A model generated the notes under the pieces. That model was not told the DNA's origin. It saw only the letters and a program-made list of their open reading frames with translations, and did no database searches. 64,000 nucleotides of DNA, taken from contig OY783198.1 of the NCBI GenBank assembly GCA_963678675.1, positions 8,882,012-8,946,011 of the forward strand. Direction: 5' to 3'. Made by a program: the position numbers and the translations under genes. Position 1 is the first letter of the stretch. Every line of letters starts with the position of its first letter. Origin of the DNA: Xiphydria camelus. Its lineage: Eukaryota; Arthropoda; Insecta; Hymenoptera; Xiphydriidae. Positions 55,059 through 64,000 of this stretch are shown here, piece by piece.

Positions 55059-55140
55059 TGTCACAAAAGTCACTGAAAGGTCACTAAAGTCACTAAAAGG
55101 TTACTGAAAATGTCACCAGTCACTAAAATGTCACTAAAAA
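55059..55140. repeat. GTCACTAAAA-type short tandem repeat
   Basis: About eight degenerate units of GTCACTAAAA with variants GTCACTGAAAG and GTCACAAAA. It abuts the reverse-transcriptase fragment on its 3' side. Confidence 0.8.
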
Positions 55141-55142
55141 TT

Positions 55143-55280
55143 TCCCTTCCTAGCTAGCTCGTCCAGATGTCCCTTGTTTCCACCATTACTCTTAAAAGTG
55201 TAGCCTAAATATTTAAACTCGGTAACCTCTCTTCTACTATTTTCCATTCCCACCTTCTTTTCTTTATTCTTCCTCTTCCA
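55143..55280 (-). pseudogene. Non-LTR retrotransposon reverse transcriptase, C-terminal fragment
   Basis: The minus frame reads about 46 codons containing EVTEFKYLGYTFKSNGG followed by NKGHLDEL. The (E)FKYLGY-xxxx-NGG-xxxH(I/L) pattern is the segment just after the RT palm in non-LTR (LINE-type) reverse transcriptases of insects. The catalytic (F/Y)xDD region and everything upstream are absent. The frame closes a little upstream at about 55315. It is a dead fragment lying inside element HH and ending at a GTCACTAAAA tandem repeat. The family cannot be fixed from so short a piece. Confidence 0.75.
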
Positions 55281-55675
55281 TCTTTCCATAAGGGACATAA
55301 GAATAAGGCTTTAAGGGACATTTCCAACGGAATGTCCTACAGAGCAGCTAGTAAAAAATATCAAATACATTATTCCGTTCTCTATATCGCCATATCAAAA
55401 ATCCGCATCTAAAGGAACAAGGTGGTCAAACACCTCTAAATGAGGAAAACAAACCAGTGTTTCTGTTCACCCCACATTATGGGGTGAAAAGAAACAGCAG
55501 GTTTTTATTTTTTTGTTCTGTCAAAATGGTCGATTTTTGCAAAAACGATATATGTATCGTCATCTATTAGTGTCGACCGGACTTTTCCCTATTTTTAAAT
55601 TAAAAGAAACTTAACAGTTTTCTTGCACCGGAGTCGCAAACTACCAAAAGTGTTTCTATTGACCCCGTTCTACGG

Positions 55676-56477
55676 TAAGCCGGGACGCGATTTCGTCGAC
55701 TAGTGGTGTGGATTCGACGAGGGTTTTGAGGCGACGAGTTTCCTTCGTTATCGCTGCGCGGTTTGTCACGAGCCTCTCGGTATATAGAGCAATTCGGCTT
55801 TAACACTAATTTTTTTTATTACCGATTCGACAAATTTGGGCAACATTATTTACCCCTGTATTTCTTCATTTTTCATTTTTCGCCTTTGATCAGAGCTGAA
55901 AAGCGATATTTTGGAATGCAGCTCCGTTATCGTCCAGTAAGATTATCTCCCTCTCTCGTACTCGTCGATTAGCATAAGTGTGTCTTTCTGGTTTTTCAAT
56001 GACGTGATAATCTTGTAGAGAGAAACGCACCTAAAGCAATAATTATTCAAATCAATAAATAATTCCAATTCAGCAAATAATTATTCTTTCGGACTGTTTC
56101 TTTTTCGTTTGTTATTGAACATGCATACGGGTTACAAATCAAATTGAAAAATATGATTATTTTTGTATGTTGAGATCGGATTTAAATTAGCGGGAGGGAA
56201 ATACGTATGGCGAGAGTAAATTGGGAACTATTTTTTTATACAGATTGAATTCTTATAACAGCGCAGAGTGATACGGTGAGAGCGATTTCAGCGGTTCCAC
56301 CAATTTGAGGGGACGAATTCAACGAAGTTTTGACGCGATCGACGCGAATTGTTTTTATTTCCTTCTTTTTTTACTCGCAACGCATCAATTTCAAATAAGA
56401 GCATGTGGAAATTACGGCGCATTCACATCGTAGCTCCTCAGATAGTCACGTATGAGTGTCACGGCGTACATACAAAC
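55676..56477. other. AT-rich unique DNA, no gene
   Basis: No element copy or credible frame. The 69-codon plus frame at 55763 is unrecognised. Confidence 0.4.
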
Positions 56478-56695
56478 TACTCCGGACGTCACGGATTCTG
56501 TCACTGGTGAATTTTAAAATGTCATTTTTAAACATACTCATCAATAAACAATTAATTCTCGTGCTCTTATTAGCTACGGCGGCATTTGCCCCGGTTAATC
56601 AAAGCATGAGAATTGATTGATGATTGATTAGTACCTACATTAAAAAATGACAGTTTTAAAAGTCACCAGCGACAGAATCCATGACGCCGGGAGTA
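56478..56695. mobile_element. Fold-back element II
   Basis: Arms of about 95 bp: TACTCCGGACGTCACGGATT, CTGTCACTGGTGAATTTTAA, AATGTCATTTTTAA and TTAATTCTCGTGCT pair with the complement on the right (TACTCCCGGCGTCATGGATT, CTGTCGCTGGTGACTTTTAA). Non-coding core of about 30 bp. Confidence 0.85.
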
Positions 56696-56976
56696 CAATA
56701 ACTGATTGTTCTCAAGTCAACGTTTATTTCGCCGCATTAGTTTGGAAGAATAATTATGTCCCAAAAAATTGTTAAATTTATATCATATAGTGTGATTCAA
56801 ATGAATTGCTATACTTATCGTAGCAATATATGTATGAAATATTGTGCATACCTCGAATAATGGTTTAGCATTTTATTTGTATTACTTTGAAATCATTTAG
56901 TGACACAGATATGATTACTCAACGATGACTCATAAAGCGCACAACCTTTATACTTTTAACGAGCCAATATTACCTA
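56696..56976. other. AT-rich unique DNA, no feature seen
   Basis: Nothing recognised. Confidence 0.4.
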
Positions 56977-57236
56977 CACCGAGAAAACAGTTTATTTGTA
57001 GTTAATAAATATTTGATTGAATGTGGCGAAGTAAACATTTTATTGGATCAAGTAAACATTCGTCAACTATTACAATATTCATTTGCCACAATTTGATCCT
57101 CTGAGGCTACGGTTTTAATGAAATGAACATCTAATTAATATAATTAAGATATATTTTCTTGTCCTAACGAAATATTTATTTCGCCGCATTTGAATCTACA
57201 TTTATTATAACTGTTAGTAATCCGTGTTCTCTCGAT
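56977..57236 (+). mobile_element. MITE family O, copy 8, full length
   Basis: TA flanks both sides (56975-56976, 57237-57238). Starts CACCGAGAAAACAGTTTATT. GAATGTGGCGAAGTAAACAT, CTTGTCCTAACGAAATATTT and TCCGTGTTCTCTCGATA are present. Confidence 0.88.
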
Positions 57237-57248
57237 ATAGAGTTGTTA

Positions 57249-57590
57249 CACCGAGAAATAGTATATTGTGCAACAAGGGCTGAAAGTTGGCGATTGCCGA
57301 CGCGCGCGCGCGCGAGTGTGAAGTTTGTTGCCCGAGCGAAGCGAGGGCTGCAATCACACTCGTCGGCGCCAACTTTGGTCCGTGTTGCACACGATATTTT
57401 TTATACCAAGTGGATGCAAGTGGTGCTTTTCATGCTAGTTTTCAGGGACGAAAGTGAAGCAAGTATAAACTGCGCATGCGCGAGCTCAACTTTTCTATCC
57501 TAACGTGCAATTTGCTATTTTCGCCCCGTAAAACTAGCATGAAAAGCACCACTTTCGATGCACGTGTTATAAAAAAATATGTTTAGTTAT
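57249..57590. mobile_element. GC-rich double-hairpin element S
   Basis: It begins CACCGAGAAATAGTATATTG after TA. Hairpin 1: TGTGCAACAAGGGCTGAAAG and TTGGCG pair with the complement ending CGTGTTGCACA, and an inner CGAGTGTGAAGTTTGTTGCC pairs with GGGCTGCAATCACACTCG. Hairpin 2: AAGTGGTGCTTTTCATGCTA and GTTTTCAGGG pair with 57525-57556. CTGCGCATGCGCGAGC sits between the arms of hairpin 2. A right end is not defined. Confidence 0.65.
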
Positions 57591-58384
57591 TAGTGAAGGG
57601 AAAACGCGTTTTCGACGTCCAGTAGCCTCATCAGCGAAACGAGAGCTTCGCGAATAAATGAAGTCGATATGAACGAAACGCGACAACTGGACGTCGTCGT
57701 CTCAGCTGACGAAGACTTCCGACGGGAAGTCCGCCGCGGTTGTGTCAAAAGCGAAGGATCGCGGAGGTGTCGCGAACGTATCGCGCGACTTCTCTCTCCC
57801 CGCGTTCGCTTTCTCGAGCGAGACTTCGTCGATAACGTTCGACCGCGCGACGCGCCGTCGCGCGGTGAGTCTTCCAGCGCGCCAAGTGGGTCACGACGGC
57901 GTCGACGGAACGGAGAATCGAAGAGACAGCGCGAGAACGCGACGATCTCGCCGACGCACCGCCCCGCGGGCCGCGCGGCCTCGAGTTATATTATCATTTT
58001 TTTTTCTCCACGAGGGAATCCTCGCTCCCCGCTCCCTTTCGTATTCAGGGGCATAACGCGAACAAAGGCCGCGCCATTTTATCGCACTCTTGGACGATAT
58101 TCTCGTAAACGTTACCGGAATCCGTTACCGTAACCGTTGCCCTATATCGCCGCCAACGACCATCGCGGCTCGCACCTTCGCCCGGTGCGCCAAGGGCGCG
58201 CCGAATTTCTGGTTCGCTTCGGAGAGGGGAGACGGGGATTCTCCTCTCTTCTCTCTTTGCCTTTTTAAGGCGCCTTCAGACTCACGCGAACACTCGCGAA
58301 GACTCGGGAACACGAGAGCGAACGGAAGAACGAGAAGGCGAGAAACTATCCACACATTCACGCTTCTCGGGTGTCTTGTCTCCA
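57591..58384. other. CpG-rich island, no supported gene
   Basis: CpG-rich 57650-58370. The plus frame of 154 codons (57669-58133) is Arg/Ser-rich and overlaps another plus frame. No motif. Possible promoter or 5' untranslated exon. Confidence 0.45.
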
Positions 58385-58610
58385 AATAGACAAATGTACG
58401 TAAATTGTACAGCAACTTTAGGTAGTATCAGCTCATTGGATGCATCAAGGTCGTGCGCTCTGTGAGTCATCACTAAGCAAGCATATTTGTGTCATTAAAT
58501 GATTTCAAACAAACACAAATAAAGCGCTAAGCATTTAGGTATTCAATATATGTACAATTTTTCGTAAATATGCCGCTACAATAAAATATACAGCGATCAA
58601 TTTGAATCAC
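58385..58610 (+). repeat. Dispersed repeat T, copy 1 (uninterrupted)
   Basis: AATGTACGTAAATTGTACAG, CAACTTTAGGTAGTATCAGC, GATGCATCAAGGTCGTGCGC, CTAAGCAAGCATATTTGTG and TACAATTTTTCGTAAATATG align in order with 63553-64000. Confidence 0.75.
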
Positions 58611-58744
58611 ATTACAATATAAATTTAACCATTTTTTGTAGAACAATTATTTTTCTAAACTCATGCGGCAAAATAAATATAAACTTTAGGGCAATCAATC
58701 CCTGCAATTTGTGTGAACATCGTGACGCGATCAGACAAATTTAT

Positions 58745-58858
58745 CCGGGTAGAGAAACACTTTTTATTTCAATTTATCTTCGATATCTGTAATTGATTTC
58801 GAGTTAACTGATTTTAAACTTGCTTTTCGACCGTGACGTCTATCCAACTTTTACCCTA
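58745..58858 (+). mobile_element. Repeat family AC, copy 3, left-truncated
   Basis: TTTATTTCAATTTATCTTCG, ATATCTGTAATTGATTTCGA and CCAACTTTTACCC match the right half of 4259-4478. Confidence 0.6.
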
Positions 58859-60376
58859 TACTAGAACAAAACACGTTCAAGTAATTTTATTTCCACCGCT
58901 TTACTCTCCGGTCTCATCGCTGTTTTACTTTCTCCGCGCTCCACCTTGATAAGCCTACGTACTTCTCGTACAAAACACATCTAACTCTAGTAACGCGCGC
59001 GTTCTCTCTCGCGCCTGTATATACGTACAATATACCTACCACACACCCCACGGTAATTTACAGAGGGATCGAAACGAGAGCGGATTGAGATTCCGCCGCG
59101 GTATCCTGCCGAATGACAAGCCTCTGTAATTAGAATCCTCTGAATCGGTAATCAATACTTCGAGCCCGCAGGACACGGTCAGGCGCAGGGCGCGTTTTTC
59201 AGCTCTAGCGCGGGGCTTTCCCTTTCTTTCTTTCTCCCTCCCTCGCTCCGTCTCTTTCTCTCGCGTTCTCTCTTCCCTCCCTATCCGTCTTTCTCGTTCG
59301 TTCGTTCGTGCTCTCGCGTCCTCTCTCGCCTTCCCCCGCTCGCCGAGAGCGAGCTGAAGAGATTCACCCGGAAAACGCGGTGGAACAGCGGTCCCCTGTG
59401 CGAGGCGGAACCTGTCTCTCCGCTGCGATGACGAGGCTCTCTCGGTTCTTCGCGTCCTTCTCTTTTTATTCATGCTCTTATTTTCTTAGGTTTCCACTTG
59501 GCGATCGTTTCGATTTGTTCTTCTCGTCGAGGAGGGTATACGTATACGCGATTCCGGTTTAATCCTTTGAGGGGCGATAGTCCACCGACCATCTTTTCCC
59601 ACAAAATTTTTTTTCATTTTTCTGTATTATTTCTCGCGATTCCAATGGGTGTACGAGAACTTCCTAAAGTCCTGAGGATCTGTTACATATCATTTCTATG
59701 AAAAATTATGTTAATTTATTGTTTGGCAGTTATTAATACGTAAGCTATAATGAAAGGACCTCTATTTTTTTTCGCTATAAAATCAACTGCGCTCGAATGC
59801 GCAATTTTAGAGATGTGAAATTCTTTTCACACGTTCTCAACGCATCAAAGCGTAACGCGAATAATTTTTCTGAATTCTTGATACGCTAGTTTTTGCAAAA
59901 AATAATAATTTGCCAAAATCGTACTTTTTCAAAGTCAATTCAAAATAGTAATCAGCGATTCCGAAGACGTATACGAGTAGATCGTCCGTACTTTCAATAA
60001 TCCGTTCAGCAGGAAAAAAGTGTCCTTCTCGAACAGTGTTAATAGTCATCTTCAGTATGTAGAAGAAAATACATAGTGCACAGTTCAAAGTTTTGCGTTG
60101 GAATCGGTCCATCGATTTTCGTATGTCAAGACTAACTAATTCTTCGTGTCAATTTAATATATTTTGTGTTAATTTTAATATTCTTTACGTTAATTTTACA
60201 CACAAAATTTGGATGTACGTGAAAAATCGATTTATTTTAACATACAGAAAAATGGATGGATGGATCTTTTCCAACACACCAACTGTGTGGAAATGTACAG
60301 AACAGTACAATGTATCGAAGAAAGATTCTTGCAGCAAGCAACCGAAAATGCAACTCGATGAGCTAATCGCATCGTA
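58859..60376. other. Unique DNA with CpG-rich 59040-59470
   Basis: CT-rich 59220-59340. The 145-codon minus frame (59036-59473) is Arg/Glu-rich. A 91-codon minus frame (59837-60112) is AT-rich, not low-complexity, and unrecognised. No repeat is seen. Confidence 0.4.
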
Positions 60377-60645
60377 CACTGAGAAAAATATTTAGGTTAA
60401 AATGACAAAATACATCTAGTTAAACACGTCTAGTTATTCTAATCAAAATACCGATCAGTTGAACCAAATATCTAGTTATTTTAACCAAACGTTTAGTCAT
60501 TCTAACCAAACGTTTATTCATTCTATCCAAAAAATGGTCAATTTAACCAAATTCTCGTAGATGATGGAGGATCCATATTTCACCAGACGGTTTGGCCATC
60601 GTCTCCAGGATTTTTGTTAGATTAATCGAGTTATTTTTCTCAGTG
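60377..60645 (-). mobile_element. MITE family A, copy 10, full length
   Basis: TA flanks both sides (60375-60376, 60646-60647). Ends are CACTGAGAAAAATATTTAGG and TTATTTTTCTCAGTG. AAATGACAAAATACATCTAG, GTTAGTCATTCTAACCAAAC-like units and GATGGAGGATCCATATTTCA are present. Confidence 0.92.
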
Positions 60646-60689
60646 TACGATTACCGTAGCAATAGATTTCCGGCTATGCGTGGCTACGA

Positions 60690-60965
60690 CGAGACCCAAA
60701 ATACTTCTAGACCTCTTAATCGACCCGTTTGACGTATGTTCGATTACCTCGCCGTAGGGAGGGTCGCGTAACAATCCCTACAGCAAAGAATCAGGCCGCG
60801 GAGTTGCGCGATTGGCGCGCAGCTCTCTCCCCTGCTACGAGAAAACCAAACATACCGTCCCGTATATTCAATACGGTTCGCATTGTGTGTTTACCTAACT
60901 TTTTCGGCCGCCCGTATTGAATTTTCGCCGTTGCGGTGAATCTACGAGGTTTCCCTCGCCGCGGA
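60690..60965 (+). repeat. Diverged direct duplication, copy 1
   Basis: It aligns with 61840-62160. Shared islands are TTCTAGACCTCTTAAT, GATTGGCGCGCAGCTC, AAACCAAACATA, GTGTTTACCTAACTTTTTCG and GGTGAATCTACG. It is not a known TE and has no end repeats. It is possibly an old conserved regulatory or exon-like block. Confidence 0.55.
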
Positions 60966-61550
60966 ATTTTATTCTCGCTAGCGTGGAAGCAGCTAATCTC
61001 ATCGCAATATTTCTGACCTTGTACATGAAGAAAATAGTTTATTCGCTGGGCCCCCACTTGGTCATTTTTTAAATGATTAGTTATTTCTTCTAATCAAGTC
61101 AGTAGAAAGTAATTTTTATTTTTTGAAAGTCATTAGAAGTCATTATTTTTAAGATTTCGTCCCTCTTGATTCATCAAATAATTTCAGGATACCTTCCCGT
61201 TGCTAAAACGCTGCAACAATTCGTATGCAATTTTCAGTGTTGAGATGGTCATGCTATCAGAGAGTGCCCAAATTCTGTAAATCGTTATGAATGCGCGTAA
61301 CGAGTCGTTGATATCGTTACGCTTATTTCTCGTAATATGAGAAAAGGTTTGTTAAAATATTTGTTCGTTAAGGAGTGATTTAATTTGTTATTTTCCATAG
61401 GCACCTCGAAATTCCGCGATGTTTTTATGGAAATAAATTATTTCGATTATAAATCTCAACCGTTTTCTTTCAATAGTATTTCCTTAAAACTTTACCAAAT
61501 TTATAACTTATTATATTATTTTTGAACATCTAACTGAATAATAGCCCTGC
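60966..61550. other. AT-rich unique DNA, no feature seen
   Basis: Short repeated AAGTCATTAGAAGTCATTA words near 61125-61145. Nothing else is seen. Confidence 0.4.
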
Positions 61551-61792
61551 ATTTGCAGTTAATAAATGTTCGTTCGACTATGGCGAAATAAACACTTTAT
61601 CAGATCAAGTAAATGTTCGTTAACTCTGTTGCAATATTTATTTGCCGCAATTAAATCTTCCGAGGCAATCGTTTGAATGAAACAAACGCTTTAATAATTA
61701 ATATTCATTTTCTCATCCTAACGAAATATTTATTTCGCCGTATTTGAGATTACATTAATTTTATTAACTATTAATAAACTGTTTTCTCGGTG
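61551..61792 (+). mobile_element. MITE family O, copy 9, left tip missing
   Basis: Enters at TTTGCAGTTAATAAATG. ACTATGGCGAAATAAACACT, CCGAGGCAATCGTTTGAATG and AAACTGTTTTCTCGGTG, then TA, are present. Confidence 0.88.
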
Positions 61793-61839
61793 TATGGTCG
61801 ACGCGGCATTAATTTCGATCGCACAGCCACGAATCGATC

Positions 61840-62160
61840 GCTCCGAACATTATTTCTAGATCTCGTAATTGTTTTGTTTAACGATACGTATTCACGATCG
61901 CCTCCTACAGGATGGTATACCATCGTATAGGATAGCACTTGCTCGCCAATCCAGGAATCCCCGTAGCCGAGTATCGGTCCACAAGATACAATTGGCGCGC
62001 GCTCACAGCTTCCCTTATTATTCCACGTGGGAACCAAACATATCTCTACCGTGTATCCCGCATTCGTTATACGAGATCTACCCGTTACGTGTTTACGGAA
62101 CTTTTTCGGCGACCGCACGCCGAATTCCCGCCATCATCGAGGCGAATCTACGCGCTTCCG
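61840..62160 (+). repeat. Diverged direct duplication, copy 2
   Basis: Counterpart of 60690-60965: TTTCTAGATCTCGTAAT, AATTGGCGCGCGCTC, GAACCAAACATA, GTGTTTACGGAACTTTTTCG and GGCGAATCTACG in the same order, with indels between. Confidence 0.55.
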
Positions 62161-62769
62161 GTTCCGCGAAACTCATCGGCGCGGAGTATCTGGGTTGAGC
62201 TGTGAATGACAGTCTCGCGGAATACGTAACATCTCGTCCGCTCACCGTTACGGCGTGCGCGGCGGGGCGGTTCGCGCTGGAACACCGCGCAGTGCAGAGA
62301 GGGAAGCGCGGGAGGTAGGTATAGCTAACCAGCGGCGCGGCGAGAGGACCAGCTCTCCTCGTGCGCGGCAGAGAGGCACCGGGGGATCTCGCGCGCGCGT
62401 GACTCCTCGTGGAAACACGCGCGTTCCATCTTTCTTCTTCCTTATTTCTCCGTATTCCTCGCGTATCGCCTCTCTCCGCCGCTTCCATTCGTTCGCGTCA
62501 GCGGAAAAATACGAAACCTGCCGTGTTATTGCCGGGCGGCGGCATCGACGCTTCCGCGGCGTATCGTCGCGTCAACAGGTTGGCTTTTTCGCCTTTCGGT
62601 GAATGCGACTTTTCGAGAAATCGAAATGTCGGTGTTTCGGGGGGATCGAGATGCGGAGCGTCTGTATAGCGCGTTGTGTTGAGGAGAGGGAGAAACGGGG
62701 GAGAGCTGTCCGTTTTATGCTCGGGCGATGAGTTGCGCGATAATTAGCAATGAAATGCTACCGGGTCAA
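62161..62769. other. CpG-rich island, no supported gene
   Basis: CpG-rich 62200-62680. Overlapping Arg/Ser frames on both strands. No promoter motif at canonical spacing. Confidence 0.45.
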
Positions 62770-63019
62770 TATATCGCTGCTTAAGAAGAAGACCGTCACA
62801 ACTCCAAATTTCAGTAGGAGCACACACACATTTAAAGCTTATTACAAATTCAAATTAAAAGCTATTGTAGAATGAGTTGTTGTCTGAATTTAGTTGAAGT
62901 CAAAAAAATTCAGACAACTCATTTTCTACAATAGCTTTTAATTTGAATTTGTAATAAGCTTTAAATGCTCCCCTACTGAAATTTTGAGTTGTGACGGTCT
63001 TCTTCTTAAGCAGCGATAT
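62770..63019. mobile_element. Near-perfect fold-back element AA
   Basis: Arms of about 115 bp: ATATCGCTGCTTAAGAAGAA, GACCGTCACAACTC, TTTCAGTAGG, AAGCTTATTACAAATTCAAA and TTAAAAGCTATTGTAGAA pair with the right half with few changes. The core is about 20 bp around GTCTGAATTT. No target duplication could be fixed. Confidence 0.88.
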
Positions 63020-63552
63020 GGTGCTAGAGTCAATTTTCACAATCTCGAATATAAATAAGACCACAAAGTGGTTGGTTCTCCCTACTGACAAAAATATTCA
63101 TTTTTACCTACTACCACCCTTTCTTCGCAATTCTCGATTTGATTTACCTGATTGCGAAAATTATTCGAAAAATGGCACTGTTTTGAAGAAAAAAGTTGTA
63201 TTTCACGAGCACAACTTCAGAAAAGACCATTTTCGAAAAAACGAAATTTAAATTTTCATAAACTATTAATTTCATTGTATTCTGCAGTCTTTGCTATCCC
63301 AATTCGATATACGAAGTCATTCAATTTCATTGGAAAGAACAAAAGTTACACGCGATCTAATTTGCGAGGTCCGTATGTACTCGTGTATTGACCGAGTAGC
63401 TATACAAGTGGTGTAAATTTGAGGTGTAGCATTTAAGGTTTAAGCCAGTAGAAGCGCGATGATTATTTATTATATTTAAGCCACGGTTCTCGCGTGAATT
63501 AAATGAGACCTTCATTTAGCTCGAATGTGAATAATTCGATGTACGTACCCAA
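63020..63552. other. AT-rich unique DNA, unassigned frames
   Basis: Plus frames 62991-63251 and 63152-63391 overlap. Neither is recognised, and the first starts inside element AA. Confidence 0.35.
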
Positions 63553-64000
63553 TTAATGTACGTAAATTATACAGCAACTTTTGCTCATGTAGGTTTCAAA
63601 TGCAGCAAGGTTGTACGCTTTATCTATATACCGAGAAGACAGTTTATTAATAGTTAATAAATGTAGTTTAAAACATAGCGAAATAAATATTTCATTAAGA
63701 CAAAAAAATATATTAATTATTAGAATGTTTATTTCATTCAAGCAGTTGTTTCAATACGAATAAATATCGTAATAGTTAACGAATGTTTGCTTGGTCCAAC
63801 AAATTGTTTCTTTCGCCATATTCAAATACGTATTAACTACAAATAAATTGTTCTTTCGGTACGAGTATTCAGTAAGCAAGCATGTTTCTGACACCAAATA
63901 ATTTTTAAATAATAGAAATAAAACGCTAAACATGTAATCAACTTAAGTACAATTTTGCGTAAATATGTTGTTCTAATAATACAGCGATTGAAATGAATCA
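63553..64000 (+). repeat. Dispersed repeat T, copy 2, split by O10
   Basis: AATGTACGTAAATTATACAG, CAGCAAGGTTGTACGCTTT, then O10, then AGTAAGCAAGCATGTTTCTG and TACAATTTTGCGTAAATATG. It continues to the window edge. Confidence 0.75.
63629..63861 (-). mobile_element. MITE family O, copy 10, nested in repeat T
   Basis: Left TACCGAGAAGACAGTTTATT, right TAAATTGTTCTTTCGGTA. The copy of T at 58385 shows the empty site. Confidence 0.88.

Larger units (their letters stand above)
54766..55675. mobile_element. mariner-like inverted-repeat element HH, about 910 bp
   Basis: TA flanks both sides (54764-54765, 55676-55677). Ends are CCGTAGAACGGGGTAGATAG and complement CCGTAGAACGGGGTCAATAG, both continuing AAAC. 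An internal hairpin CACCCCACATTATGGGGTG is at 55469-55487. A LINE fragment lies inside. No mariner transposase frame is recognised. Confidence 0.75.

Noticed and set aside
59837..60112. 91-codon minus frame in AT-rich DNA
   Set aside because: It has non-repetitive composition, but no recognised domain and no flanking exon signals. Not enough to call.

Overview
The window looks like a non-coding, intergenic or intronic stretch of an insect nuclear genome. My best guess is Hymenoptera, at low confidence. The guess rests on CpG-rich, GAGA/CTCT-rich islands alternating with AT-rich DNA, many short TA-flanked inverted-repeat transposons, a pogo/Tigger-type transposase start, and a non-LTR reverse-transcriptase scrap. 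I find no bacterial-style operons, rRNA, tRNA or CRISPR. No open frame can be defended as a host protein. The long frames are low-complexity Arg/Ser/Glu readings of simple sequence, readings of palindromes, or frames that run across transposon ends. The only peptides I recognise belong to transposons: a 52-codon helix-turn-helix start of a pogo/Tigger transposase (45326-45484, minus) and a reverse-transcriptase thumb fragment (55143-55280, minus).

Layout. Roughly twenty CpG-rich islands of 0.3-1.7 kb (about 1-480, 3.5-4.2, 4.5-5.2, 9.2-9.6, 11.8-13.4, 18.0-20.1, 20.7-21.1, 30.6-31.2, 33.4-34.4, 38.6-39.1, 40.6-41.2, 42.0-42.5, 45.7-46.3, 50.6-51.6, 53.2-54.8, 57.6-58.4, 59.0-59.5 and 62.2-62.7 kb) are separated by AT-rich DNA. 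The AT-rich DNA is largely built from miniature elements. The islands carry (TC)n, (GA)n, (CG)n and (TCG)n tracts and may be promoters, enhancers or untranslated first exons. The best core-promoter candidate is a TATA box at 19822 with an initiator exactly 30 bp downstream.

Mobile DNA. At least fourteen element families have almost the same outer end, 5'-TA-CACNGAGAAAA-like, but unrelated interiors. Family A (about ten copies), B (four), C (two), H (three), N (two to three) and O (about ten) dominate. Singletons and long hairpins D, E, F, J, K, L, M, Q and S complete the set. They are repeatedly nested: C contains B, which contains D or a hairpin; B contains F; H contains a mariner-like hairpin; an N-like element contains a piggyBac-like element; repeat T contains O. 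This gives a relative insertion chronology. Other classes are piggyBac-like TTAA elements, mariner-like elements with TACCGTA ends, a composite with CAGGGTGGCTA ends, and several near-perfect fold-back palindromes, including a spacer-free perfect 48-bp palindrome at 4614-4661.

The elements do not encode a pathway. The coherent story is a non-autonomous transposon community that seems to share one terminus, and presumably one trans-acting transposase, none of whose coding sequence is present here. All families were delineated by eye from this single window; copy boundaries are good to about 1-5 bp where a target duplication is stated, and to about 10-30 bp otherwise.
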